Source of the DNA: Amphiduros pacificus
Lineage: Eukaryota; Annelida; Polychaeta; Phyllodocida; Hesionidae
NCBI GenBank assembly: GCA_949316495.1
Contig: OX439001.1
Coordinates: 28,483,386-28,547,385 of the forward strand
DNA length: 64,000 bases
Reading direction: 5' to 3'
The translations under genes were made by a program, and so were the position numbers. The notes under the pieces are model-generated. The model ran no database searches. It was not told the origin of the DNA and saw nothing but the letters and a program-made list of their open reading frames with translations. Below, in pieces: positions 12,673-40,765 of the stretch. Position 1 is the stretch's first letter, and every line of letters begins with the position of its first letter.

Positions 12673-12978
12673 CTTTGTTAAAATATCATTTAACAACAAA
12701 TTGTGAGGCACTGAAGTGTTTGATATTCTCAACTTTCGTGATTTGGTCTTTTTTCTTCATTTAGCATTCACCAGAATATCTTATTAGCGTCTTTATGAGG
12801 AAATGTGCTGCAGTTTCTTTGGATCATTCATTCTGACGTGATTCTGTTTCTCAATGCTCTATCTGCATTTGTCTCAAAAGGTTTCAACCATCAGACTGCT
12901 AGTTTTAATAATTAAAACAATCAAACTTAAGACCCCATTCATGGAATGCCCCAACATGGAATGCACATGACATCCCCC

Positions 12979-14040
12979 ATGGCATGCTCCGACATAGTTA
13001 TTGACATGCTTTATGACATGCCCCAACATAGTTATTGACATAATCTGTTCATAGCGCTATGTTCAGGACGTGCATCCTGAAGAGATGAATTTTCAGTCTA
13101 TTCTTAAATGAGGAGACTGAAGTACTTGTCCTAATATCAGTAGGCAAGGAATTCCAAAGTCTAGGGCCGACAGATGAAAAGGCCCTGTCACCCACTGTCC
13201 TTAGACTGGCATTAGGTACTTGTAGATGGGAGCCATCGTTGGATCTTAGACAGCGTTCCCCTTGTTTGATTAGGAGTAGATCACGTAAGTAAGGCGGAGC
13301 CTTACCATTTAGGGCTTTCCAGGTTAAGAGAAGGATTTTAAAATCAATTCTCGTATGAACAGGGGGCCAGTGCAGTTCCTGTAGTTTTCCTGAAATGTGA
13401 TCGACATCCCTCATGGCATGCCCCAACATAGTTATTGACATCCTTTATGGTATGCTCCAACATAGTTATTGACCTGCTCCGACAGAGTTATTGACATCTT
13501 TTATGGCATGCTCCGACATAGTTATTGACCTCTTTAATGGCATGCTCCGACATAGTTATTGACCTCTTTTATGGCATGCTCCGACATAGTTATTGACCTC
13601 TTTAATGACATGCTCCGACATAGTTATTGACATCTTTTATGGCATGCTCCGACATAGTTATTGACCTCTTTAATGGCATGCTCTGACATAGTTATTGACC
13701 TCTTTAATGGCATGCTCCAACATAGTTATTGACCTCTTTAATGGCATGCTCCGACATAGTTATTGACCTCTTTAATGGCATGCTCCGACATAGTTATTGA
13801 CCTCTTTTATGGCATGCTCCGACATAGTTATTGACCTCTTTAATGGCATGCTCCGACATAGTTATTGACATCTTTTATGGCATGCTCCGACATAGTTATT
13901 GACCTCTTTAATGGCATGCTCTGACATAGTTATTGACCTCTTTAATGGCATGCTCCAACATAGTTATTGACCTCTTTAATGGCATGCTCCGACATAGTTA
14001 TTGACCTCTTTAATGGCATGCTCCGACATAGTTATTGACC
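12979..14040. repeat. 34-bp minisatellite of unit 4
   Basis: The length and variant order match units 2 and 3 (short form). Confidence 0.95.
13049..13402 (-). mobile_element. LINE C-terminal fragment, unit 4
   Basis: The same fragment with the serine version (DGSHLQ), shared with unit 3. Confidence 0.85.
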
Positions 14041-15297
14041 TTCACCTCTCATCATGGATCGTATCAGTTTTATTTTTTATATTTATATCATCTATTGAAC
14101 TTTACATCTTTCATGTTTTATTTCTATGCTATTAATTTGATAAAAAAATACATCAGCTTGTCTAAAATACCTTCATATTTGGCCTGAACGGATTTATAAA
14201 ATGGAGATTTAAGCAAACATATGTTGTTTGAGTTTGTTTCAAAACGCGTGCTCTGGTTATTTGTTTACAGATATAACAGGACTAATACTGGTGGGGATCT
14301 CAAGGTCATAAGGGCAGTGCTCGTTATATTTTGGGTTTTGGTCTCGAAGCTTTTAAAAAAGTGGGTCGGTCGGTTGATAATAAAAAAGAAAGAAAAGATA
14401 TCTAAATCGAGACTCTTGCCATATAAGATCAAAGTGGTCAAACAGAAAGTCACAACATCTTCACACTGGATAGGTCATCTAAGCCTTATATTCAAAATAT
14501 AGGAGATTTGTTGTGTACCTAAGAAAAAAGTCAAAATGTTTTATGCATCTGGAAAGCATGTTACCATAAACATTGTTGCAATAATTCTGCTTCCTAATAT
14601 GAAACATTTATTCAACTAATTACGCTAATGAACAAACTTAAAATTGCTCACTTTCAAGGTGAAAGACATAATTTCAGTTATAATTATATGTGATAATTGC
14701 ACTTTTACCAGCCAATAAACAGTTAGTGTTTTGGTTGTGATGGTCTAAACATTACCAGGGAAACACGAAAAAAACTCATGAATTTGATTTTGAAATTAAG
14801 GGCCTGGAAAAATCCATGATTCCAAAACCTAGAATTATTAAATTATCAAGTTAGGAATTAAAAAGAAATATTTAATTCGTTAATCCATCCATATTTTGTT
14901 AAACGGCAAAAACACATGCATGGGACTGAAAAATCTGCAGAATTCTGAAATGTGTGCAGATTTGTGCGTCAGAAAATCACAGGTGTACACATAAAATATC
15001 TCTATATTCCTAATATCAGTCATTTTAGGTTGCCATCCTAGAGTTTTCAATAAATAAACCTCAAACCTTTTACTTTTCTTTCTGAATTGTAGTGAAAAAT
15101 CTGTCATACTTACAAGTCTATGAATAAAAAATAATCCGTAACATTCCCTTTTTTAGAAGAAATTTTTGGGGATTTTTTTTACCTTGGGATCCATGCCCCC
15201 CATGACCTTCAAGGTCATCCTTATATAAAAAGATATATGTTCGGAGTAGAGACTTGTTCTTAGGCTCATATTAAAGCTCACATCATCAAGCAGAGAA

Positions 15298-16240
15298 AAC
15301 TTTAAAAAGACATTATGGTGCTAAATGTTATTGTTCCTGAGATATTGACATATATCTACAGATCATGATAAACTGTGCAAGGATCCCAAGGTCAAAAAAA
15401 TAAAAAAAATTTCTGTGAGCTATTTGGGCCAAGGATCAACTATGGTTCACTTTGATTGTTTTAACTCCGATAAAGTGTTATTATGGAACACCCAAGGTCG
15501 GGTACACCAGATATCTGTGGCAATGTTCATTGTTACGTCTTCCGAGTATTTCACAATCGCAGCATTAAATAAAAGGGAGCCGAGAATATGATTTGCACAC
15601 AGTTGATTTATTTCCTATAAATCTATAAATTCCACAACCATCTTAATTAATACATACACATTCACACCACAGTACAGAGCTGCCGCCATGCCACCTGGCG
15701 GGTAAATGTGGGGTGAACACTTAATACAGATAACACAAATACATGGAATTGTTAATTGTCGTAAACATTTGAGCAATTAACGCATTTACTAATAATATTT
15801 TGTCAAAATATGAATATTTAATCCTAGCAATACATGATAAATCCCCTAAATTACCATCATTGAAATATTTATTTTTGATTCCTGGTTCTACGGGTGGGAT
15901 GGTGGGTGAGTGAAACGACCAGGAACAGAATGGCGTTGTGGCAGTTTTGCCGCGAAATGTGGCGTTCCCCACGTGACCACGCCGCCGTTGCTAAGGGACA
16001 ACAATGCCCCGCTGAGACCCCTATGCTAACAGTGACATCTAACGGCTCCCACATTTAACACCACTTATCAAATATAAGTATGCATTATGTGACAAGATTG
16101 GTTGATGGCCAGTTTTAACAGTAAGTCATACCTTCATCATTTGAGCAGCATTCAATTCCTTTTGATGAGCTCTGAATATCAGTCACTCAATAATGCTGGA
16201 CGTCATTCGAAATTTAAAACACTCAACGTCCCGACATGCA
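15298..16240. other. Unique sequence between the array and the paralogue
   Basis: No supported gene. The stretch 15905-16050 is richer in CpG and contains CCACGTGACC (an E-box) near 15970 and GTTGCTAAGGGACAAC (RFX X-box-like) near 15986. A promoter for the gene at 17071 is possible, but no TATA box or first-exon donor could be fixed. Confidence 0.4.
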
Positions 16241-16585
16241 TATAAAGTGGACATGGTTCAGTTGGTAAGACGTCAGTCTTCAATGCTTAAAGTCCGGAGT
16301 TCAAATCCTAGTTTGAACAAGTATTTCGCTCAATGCATATATATGCTGCATGGTCGTTATATATTCTATTACTGAATTATTCCTCACTCCAGCCAGTGCA
16401 TATCAACACTGTTTGTCAAAGGCCGTTGTTTGTGTTATCATGTCTGTATGATAATGCAAAAGAAAGTCTCAAGTAGCTCTTCAAAAAGAGAAGGGCATTG
16501 AATGCTGGTGACAGGCTTCTATCTTACCTGATATGGCCTAAACAGTGATGTAAAACTCGATAATACAAACAAATAAAAAATAGTA
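16241..16585 (+). mobile_element. tRNA-derived SINE
   Basis: A pol III A-box-like TGGTTCAGTTGG and a B-box GTTCAAATCC lie near 16254-16310. The body ends with acctgatatggcc and gatgtaaaactc, then a CAAA-type tail near 16580. The same tail motif follows a similar tRNA-like head at 26282. The acceptor stem does not pair, so this is not a working tRNA gene. A short TA repeat lies just downstream (about 16603-16622). Confidence 0.55.
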
Positions 16586-17070
16586 ATTCATACATCTGAA
16601 TAGCTATATATATATATATATAGTGCCCACCAAAATGTCATCCCATTAGAATTGACCAGCCCCAGGTCCTGTGATATTGACTAAGACGCTAACCAATCAG
16701 TACAAAGTGGATTATATATGAATAGTCATTATTTTTTTCACCATAACAATCAGTGGACGGCATGATTTCTATGAATAGTCATAACTTGTGACTGATTCTG
16801 AGCGCCCCTTTTTACCGTTTGACGGCAGGGACTGAAAGAGTAGGGCATATGGTCCCGGTGACCGTCACATTGATCACCAGAGGTACACTCAAGAGAGCTT
16901 CACTACGTCGCCGTCTGGTGGTGGTGAATGCACTTCAACTAGCCCTTAAAAGTCCCAAATTAGGCTGAACAGGTTGATAAACAAAAACATATCTCATTAC
17001 AACCGTTTGAAATTGATTTTGTCTAATTGCAGATACACTTGGATGAAGTAAAATACCACCCTACAAAGCA

Positions 17071-17433
17071 ATGTTACCAGAAATTGTGATACTGTTGGGA
17101 ATATCATTGACGGCCTCGGCAGACCTTGGTGCTTTATTATCACTGTCTCGGACAGGATACCTTGACTCACAGGAAATAAGTGATCCGGCATTAAACTATG
17201 ACTCATTACGTCAATTGACAAAAGCAATGACAGATGAAGGAGTGCATTCTCTCGTCAAAAGGCAGAGGAATATATACGATGACAGACTGTGCCGCATGGT
17301 GTGTGAGCCCTGTAGCCGCCTGGTGACAACTATGATCTCATCTCGCTGCTGGGCGCACTGTCCACAGGGTGGCGTAGCGTTTGACGCGTGCATAACAACG
17401 CTGACTGCATTGAGGAAAAGTGACAGAGATTAA
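17071..17433 (+). CDS. Six-cysteine prepropeptide, diverged single-copy paralogue
   Basis: The frame is 120 residues, the same length as the array copies, and aligns with them without gaps at about half of the residues. The coding region lies in one exon: the acceptor gtctaattgcag ends at 17032, and an in-frame TGA precedes the ATG. Residues 1-17 form a good signal peptide (VILLGISLTASA, cleavage before DLG). The dibasic KR is at 63-64. The 56-residue peptide starts QRNIYDD, so an N-terminal pyroglutamate is possible. The six cysteines hold the same positions, and CEPCSRLV and AFDxC are kept. The C-terminal tail (RKSDRD) differs from the array version (GSVPWG). No amidation signal is present. 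The gene is probably expressed and secreted. AATAAA motifs lie at 17670 and near 17725. CHH/ITP-like is my best guess for the family, held weakly. Confidence 0.8.
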   Translation: MLPEIVILLGISLTASADLGALLSLSRTGYLDSQEISDPALNYDSLRQLTKAMTDEGVHSLVKRQRNIYDDRLCRMVCEPCSRLVTTMISSRCWAHCPQGGVAFDACITTLTALRKSDRD

Positions 17434-19078
17434 CACGAACCAAAGATTCGCATTTGTCTTATGCAAGAATTATATGAGTGAATCCAATTGAGTAATTTGT
17501 TTTTAGTAAATGTTTGCTGTGCTTGGGTATTTTTTTTCTTGGTGGACTTGTGTAAACAATTTTATATAGTACAATCAAAACATATATATTTCGAAGTATG
17601 AATAATTACATAATATTTTATTTTAAAACATAAAATTAATTTGAATGTAGAGAATCTCATCAAAGAAAAAATAAATATGTGACAAATCATATCTGCATTA
17701 TCAATGTTTGCATTAAATACAGATACAGAATAAAATATTACCTCTCAAGTTGGTTATAAATGACAATTGAAATGTTTTTAAATATAACTGTGTGTATATA
17801 ATATATCCGATAACATTTGAAAGGGAAAATGTTTTTGGAAATTTGTTCTTGAATCCGATTATGAAATGGTCCAGTGAACTTATGCGCACACACTTACTTT
17901 TGGATTAGTATTTATTTTGGCATTCAACTGTTATGAACTTTTTAAACTCACAATTATAAGTATACGGATCTTAAATTGGAATGTAAAATAAGTAATGAAT
18001 GCTTGGTCCATGTAAGTTATTTAATTAACACAATATGCACTTAAAACGAATACATTTATATTTCATTCATCATTTTTATTCAATCATATGCATATTCACA
18101 TCAATAAATTTACAAAGTTTACAAAATTATATTACTATACAGTTGATTGATGGCGATGATTGTATGACAATTATATACAGGTGATGATCACATGACATGA
18201 TCACATGACATGATCACATGGCAAGCTCCACATTACAAATACAATCACTAAGCTGAATGCAGCTTACTTTTGTTCACATTTAGGACTGATTGACGTATTC
18301 ACATCTTAATAATTTTACAAGACTTATAACTTTATTTTGATATTACATTATCTTCCTACTGTCAAAATGGCGCAGATTAAGACAGGTAGGTTTTACTATA
18401 TGACACACTCTAATGATTATGATTAGTTGATTTATTGATATCTTAAAATCATTAAAAGGTACAAAGCCAGGATCGATTGATAGATTGCAACATTTTGCAA
18501 ACTTGTGAGCACTTCACAAATAATGTGAAGTGCTCATGAACAGACCATGTACATTCTAAAAAAAAATAAACCCCATTCTGTCCTGTACAGACTAGTTTGA
18601 CACACATTCAATGCGAATATTCTACTCTGCTTGATCCAGTCATATCTAGGCAAAAAAGCTCATTTTGGCCAATCATCTTTTAACATACATTAATAGTTAT
18701 AACACTCACATTTGGCAGCTTTCTTTCAAAACATAATTGAAATCCTCTTTTTAATATCTGTGAATTGTAAGGTGGCTCCTTTTCACCGGTGTATGCCTTA
18801 TTGTTAAGATCGAATGTTACATGGAAAACAATGTCAAAATAGATTTTGCATCTTTCTTGACATAAGATAAATGTTATTTCAATGTTTATTAATTTTAAGT
18901 AGACTTCAAGCTGAACAAAAACCTTTTACGTTTTCAACCTTATTTTCACCGCTTCCATATTTTCTTCTATATTTTCACATTTCTTTAAAATAGAATGTTT
19001 GACAATAAAGAAATATGTGTGCACTCAGATCCCTGATGTTGTGTATGGCGTATTTGGTGTCGCAGAGATCACGAAGGG
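17434..19078. other. Gene-free stretch between converging genes
   Basis: AT-rich, with candidate poly(A) signals for the 17071 gene and a short 15-bp-type repeat (atgacatgatcac, three copies) around 18181-18223. I see no exon or mobile element. Confidence 0.5.
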
Positions 19079-19084
19079 TTTATT
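19079..19084 (-). terminator. Candidate poly(A) signal of the immunoglobulin-domain gene
   Basis: AATAAA on the minus strand, about 50 bp after the TGA stop at 19135-19137. Its position and orientation fit a short 3' UTR. Confidence 0.5.
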
Positions 19085-19134
19085 TTGACTGAAATAGCTG
19101 CGACAAAATATTTTGCTCATGAGATGCACAGAAA

Positions 19135-35054
<15,920 letters not shown>

Positions 35055-35099
35055 TTTGGTAGTATAACTGGTCCGGTTCCACGGGATGGTGTCGTGAAG

Positions 35100-35105
35100 T
35101 TTATA
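35100..35105 (-). promoter_or_regulatory. Candidate TATA box of the immunoglobulin-domain gene
   Basis: TATAAA on the minus strand, 46 bp before the ATG. If used, the 5' UTR would be under 20 nt. The competing reading is an acceptor just upstream and a more distant promoter. Confidence 0.3.
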
Positions 35106-35360
35106 ACTGCTGAGCAAAGGACAGACGCCGGCCGCCCAGTAGATAGTACAAAGGTGATACTGTGATAACAACTCAGCACTGATAACACAACCCACACACA
35201 CACCTTATCACAATCAAATCCCCCGGATTTACCGGTTTTCTGATCTCAGAAGCTTTTGTGTCCTTTGGCTTTTTGATAATATCCATGAAATGAGTTGACC
35301 AAAATGAAAGTATTCCTTGGTTATGCGGTAGATGCTGCGCGCTGCGTGTCTGGGTTCCAA

Positions 35361-35543
35361 CTGAGCCGTGGTAGAGAAGTGTGACCAATACAAGGTGTGC
35401 TCCCAGCTCAGGCTCTCTGAACTGAGCCGTGGTAGAGAAGTGCGACCAATACAAGGTGTGCTCCCAGCTCAGGCTCTCTGAACTGAGCCGTGGTAGAGAA
35501 GTGTGACCAATACAAGGTGTGTTCCCTGCTCAGACTCTCTGTC
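35361..35543. repeat. 61-bp triplicated segment upstream of exon 1
   Basis: Three copies, nearly identical, each with gaccaatac (a CCAAT box on the plus strand). They lie 310-490 bp upstream of the ATG in the presumed promoter region. Confidence 0.9.
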
Positions 35544-35944
35544 CCGGCTCCTACATCCAGCCAGATGCCAACTCTCAAGGCAGCCTCTGAAATGATAGAA
35601 CAGATAGCTGTCAGAATGACTTGCAAACTAAAGCAATAGGAATTCCCTTAATTGTTTCAGGTGTCTAATACGGTATAGATGATTGCTTCATGGTTGGTTA
35701 TCGCTTACGGCTGAGGGCAGCATGAAGCCACAGCGAATGCATATATGGTTATATAATATGTGGAAACATGAATCACTGTATACTAATGTAGAATGCGATG
35801 TAATAATCAAAGTCCATTATACTGACGAGTTTAATGTCTCCATTCGGCATTAGTATGATTGTTTGATATCACCTTTTCTGCTTGACATATGCATAAATGA
35901 TTTCTGTTTTTAAATATTAAAATTGGTGATGCTCATATAAGTGT
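35544..35944. other. Gene-free stretch
   Basis: AT-rich, nothing recognised. Confidence 0.4.
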
Positions 35945-35949
35945 GTACA

Positions 35950-36325
35950 TATCTGTCAATTGGATCATTTGGTCTCTTTGTCACTTGGATCACTTGGGTC
36001 ACTTGGGTCACTTGGGTCACTTGGTCTCTTGGTCACATGGTTTCCTGGTCTCTTGGTCACATGGTCACTTAGACACTTGGGTAACTTGGGTCAATTATGC
36101 CACTTGGATCACTTGGGTCACTTGGGTCACTTGGTCTCTTGGATCACTTGGGTCACTTGGGTCACTTGGGTCACTTGGTCTCTTGGTCACATGGTTTCCT
36201 GGTCTCTTGGTTACTTGGTCATTTAGTCACTTGGTCTCTTGGACACTTGGTCTTTTGGTCATTTGGTCACTTGGTCTTTTGATCTCTTGGTCTTTTGGTC
36301 ACTTGGTCTCTTGGTCACTGGCTAT
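35950..36325. repeat. 9-bp (gtcacttgg)n minisatellite
   Basis: Dozens of copies of gtcacttgg with gtctcttgg and gtcacatgg variants. The long W/L/G/H-rich open frames here exist only because the period is a multiple of three. Confidence 0.95.
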
Positions 36326-38944
36326 ATTTATCTGAAAGTTATGGCACGAGCCCCTGCTCAATACACAGCCTGAGCATTAGGCTTGGTTATAGCAAACTAT
36401 AATGTCTAGGGAGGTGTTTATCGTTATACATTTAGTCCACTTTATGATGTGTTGGTACAGCCCATAAAACTTGCATCTGTCCGGGGAACCTTCTTGTTCC
36501 CATGTCAGAAACACTGCTATTAAGAGAAGGTACATACTGTTTAAATATGGGTCTATATTATGTTGTCTTGGGGGAAAAGGGAAGGGAGGACCCGGAAAGA
36601 TGATGAAACTATGACTTTTGGACTGGAATTTACTTCCACGTATGGATGGTCTCAGGTGAAAGGCAAATATTAGTTGGGCCGGAAGGGAAGGTTTGCATAA
36701 TGTGAAAACTGTTTATCATGCATAAGGTCATTTTATTTGCATGTATTATTGATGTCTTGTATGAAGAGAAATATGACAGAAAGAGCCTAGGTTTAATCTA
36801 TGATTAAATATTGCATATTGCACATGTTTTATGGGTATCTGGAGACAGGTACTGAATAGAATTAAGTGACGCACAATTAAATGTCATGTAGCGCCATGGC
36901 AGTTTAGATATGGAATACTACATGCCCTCTCTGGGACACTTACTAATGGTAGATAACGTGAATTATGCTCAATTTGTTGATATCATGAATTAAATAATAT
37001 GTTATTTGAAAAATCTAGTGATTTAAATTGTTTACTGATACTTAAGAGATTGTTTTTTTTTTATAATAAATGACACAAAATATTAAATATTGTGTCAAAA
37101 CCTGCCAAACTATTCTCCACATACATAGGTCTGTTTTTATGATAGTCTGATGTAAAATCTATTTACAGAATCTATTATACGACAGTGCGAATGTGTGCGA
37201 TATCTAACATTTTTATTTTCTAATACAGATATTTTTGTTTATATATCACGGCTAAACTTTTTATATCAAAATGTACAATTGTTTGCTCCCGTTCACAAAG
37301 ATTAAATCACTACGGCAAGTAATAGGACTGACAAAGGCGTGTATTGTAACTAGATCTGCTGCCGAAATTAATGCCTCTATTTTCTATTTGTAAAGCCTTG
37401 TGATATATGAAGCCACGAGGACTGACAATAAGAACACTATCTCATGTGTTCAGCAATTCATTAAGAGACGGCAGTTCTCTTCGTGGGCACTTAACATCTT
37501 TCACTAACACGGCTTAATGTTATCAATCTAAAAAGGCTAAAAAGAAAGGTCTTTTGTAAAGTGCACAATGAGCATGAGACACCGATATCTGTTCCTACCT
37601 AGCCAGGCATATGTAGACAAGCTTGTTTATGAGGAATATGACATTAGGTCTTGGAGACCTTTCTTGTGGGAGAGTATATCACATATAGCTATGATGAAAC
37701 AGAGGCCGGTATATCCACGGCCTATATCTCATTGTATCTTCGCAAACGTCAGCATTCCTAGAAATTAGTTTTTTTCAACAATTTGAAAAAAAGTCTTGAA
37801 ATATAATGGTAATTTAGGAAATATATTGAAGACAACTCGGCGATGAAAATAGATCTCAAGCAGTGCAGATTCTGTCTCTTATGAGGTCAATGGTAGGGGC
37901 GATTCAGCTGTCGTTGCGGCTTGTAATTAGTTATGATTTCCTATCAACACAAGGCAATAATGTTGCCTTAACGCCTTAACGCCTGCAAGCGTCCTTTGTG
38001 TCCACTCTGTGAGGGCGATAGGTTGGTCTTTATCTCTCCTCATCGGCTGCTTCAAGCCCAGATAGCATCTCCTGTCACACACTGAGAAAGGAGAACAATT
38101 AGAATTGATGGCTTATTGAAACTAGTAATTTGTCAGAGGGGCGTCTTCTTCTGCTGCCGATAACATCTAGTGTAAAGGGAGCATAACCCTGTGGGTCGGG
38201 GTCCATATCAAACCTATATATGTCCCACTCTGCCATCTCCTCTTGACATGGAAGCAGAGAAACCCATAGGCAATGTCACAACATAACATTATCAGAACAG
38301 ATACCAAGATACCAATAGGCAACATGACAACATATGCTACAGCATTGTCACAACATGACATAGTCAACACAGAAACCAACAGACACCCTCACAACATGAC
38401 ATTATCAGAACAGAAAGCAATATGGTATTGTCAGCACAGACACCAACGGGCACAGTCACAACAAGACATAGTCATGAAATTATTACCTAACCCTACAGAA
38501 AAAAATGGTTTTATATTTATGATTAGTTCAGGACATAATTTATCTGATAAGGATACAATTATTAAGTGAGCAATTGATCTAAAGCAGGGAATTTTATACA
38601 GTAAAGTATGTGTCGTGTGTGTCAACAATACACAAGCCACGGACCTCAATTGAAGGGGCCCAACCTTCCACAGGGGGAATATTAGGCCCGAGCACAAGAT
38701 CCGGTCATGTGACCCTTCACATCCAATCCACATGTCAGTAGTCATGTCCTACAATAGCAATGTGTCATCTTATGTAACGTCAAGGACTGGATGATCACCA
38801 CTTGTAGTACACTCACCATAAATCACGGCCGGGCATTGATTACGTGTTGTAACACTACAATGTATAGGAGCAGGTGAGATGGTGGAATATATAGCGAGTG
38901 TTTGTGAGGTGTAAACCAGTAATTACAAAAACACATCGAGTTGT
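36326..38944. other. Gene-free stretch
   Basis: No exon, RNA or mobile element that I can support. A loose repeat of 'gtcacaacatgacatta' type occurs at 38270-38470. Confidence 0.4.
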
Positions 38945-40765
38945 CTAGGTGGTACCTTGGTGGGACACTAGATGTCTAGGTGGTACCTGGGACACTAGAT
39001 GTCTAGGTGGTACCTTGGTGGGACACTAAATGTCTAGGTGGTACCTTGGTGGGACACTAGATGTCTAGGTGGTACCTGGGACACTAGATGTCTAGGTGGT
39101 ACCTTGGTGGGACACTAGATGTCTAGGTGGTACCTTGGTGGGACACTAGATGTCTAGGTGGTACCTGGGACACTAGATGTCTAGGTGGTACCTGGGACAC
39201 TAGATGTCTAGGTGGTACCTGGGACACTAGATGTCTAGGTGGTACCTTGGTGGGACATAGATGTCTAGGTGGTACCTTGGTTGGACACTGAATGTCTAGG
39301 TGGTACCTTGGTGGGATACTAGATGTCTAGGTGGTACCTTGGTTGGACACTGAATGTCTAGGTGGTACCTTGGTGGGACACTGAATGTCTAGTTGGTACC
39401 TTGATGGGATACAAGATGCCTAGGCGGTACCTAGGTTGGACACTGAATATCTAGGTGGTACCTTGGTGGGATACTAGATGTCTAGGTGGTACCTTGGTGG
39501 GATACTAGATGTCTTGGTGGTACCTTGGTGTGACACTAGATGTCTAGGTGGTACCTTGGTTGGACACTGAATGTCTAGGTGGTACCTTGGTGGGATACTA
39601 GATGCCTAGGTGGTACCTTGGTTGGACACTGAATGTCTAGGTGGTACCTGGGACACTAGATGTCTAGGTGGTACGTTGGTGGGACAATAGATGTCTAGGT
39701 GGTACCTTGGTTGGACACTGAATGTCTAGGTGGTACCTGGGACACTAGATGTCTAGATGGTACCTTGGTGGGACAATAGATGTCTAGGTGGTACCTTGGT
39801 TGGACACTGAATGTCTAGGTGGTACCTTGGTGGGATACTAGATGTCTAGGTGGTACCTTGGTTGGACACTGAATGTCTAGGTGGTACCTTGGTGGGACAC
39901 TAGATGTCTAGGTGGTACCTTGGTGGGACATAGATGCCTAGGTGGTACCTTGGTTGGACACTGAATGTCTAGGTGGTACCTTAGTGGGATACTAGATGCC
40001 TAGGTGGTACCTTGGTTGGACACTGAATGTCTAGGTGGTACCTGGGACACTAGATGTCTAGGTGGTACGTTGGTGGGACAATAGATGTCTAGGTGGTACC
40101 TTGATTGGACACTGAATGTCTAGGTGGTACCTGGGACACTAGATGTCTAGGTGGTACCTTGGTGGGACACTAGATGTCTAGGTGGTACCTTGGTGGGACA
40201 ATAGATGTCTAGGTGGTACCTTGGTTGGACACTGAATGTCTAGGTGGTACCTTGGTGGGATACTAGATGTCTAGGTGGTACCTTGGTTGGACACTGAATG
40301 TCTAGGTGGTACCTTGGTGGGACACTAGATGTCTAGGTGGTACCTTGGTGGGACATAGATGCCTAGGTGGTACCTTGGTTGGACACTGAATGTCTAGGTG
40401 GTACCTTGGTGGGATACTAGATGCCTAGGTGGTACCTTGGTTGGACACTGAATGTCTAGGTGGTACCTGGGACACTAGATGTCTAGGTGGTACGTTGGTG
40501 GGACAATAGATGTCTAGGTGGTACCTTGGTTGGACACTGAATGTCTAGGTGGTACCTGGGACACTAGATGTCTAGGTGGTACCTTGGTGGGATACTAGAT
40601 GTCTAGGTGGCACCTTGGTGGGATACTAGATGTCTAGGTGGTACCTTGGTGGGACACTGAATGTCTAGGTGGTACTACCTTGGTGAGATACGAGATGTCT
40701 AGGTGGTACCTTGGTGGGATACTAGATGTCTAGGTGGTACCTTGGTGGGATAGTAGATGTCTAGT
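38945..40765. repeat. 31-bp minisatellite with higher-order structure
   Basis: About 60 copies of ctaggtggtaccttgg plus tgggacactagatgt, with 27-bp (cctgggacac) and tggacactgaatgt variants. The rare variant gtacgttgg recurs at 39671, 40065 and 40490, that is, every 394-425 bp, showing a higher-order unit of about 13 copies. Every copy has a GGTACC site. Confidence 0.95.

Larger units (their letters stand above)
1..15297. repeat. Tandem array of four 3.77-3.90 kb gene-bearing units plus a partial fifth
   Basis: Units start at 1, 3901, 7667 and 11433. A fifth starts at 15199 and stops matching after about 97 bp. Unit 1 is 3900 bp and units 2-4 are 3766 bp each. The 134-bp difference equals four extra copies of a 34-bp minisatellite minus 2 bp. 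By eye, units 2-4 differ at only a few bases. Units 3 and 4 share a serine codon in the LINE scrap and a 'tttctatg' variant; units 1 and 2 share the alternatives. Each unit holds one prepropeptide gene (+), one LINE fragment (-) and one minisatellite. Since the window opens inside the array, the copy number is a minimum. Apart from these elements I see no gene in the units; the other open frames are short and without recognisable features. Confidence 0.97.

Noticed and set aside
16250-16320. Functional tRNA gene
   Set aside because: Pol III boxes are present but the acceptor stem does not pair, and a SINE tail follows.
35950-36325. W/L/G-rich open frames
   Set aside because: Product of a 9-bp repeat.
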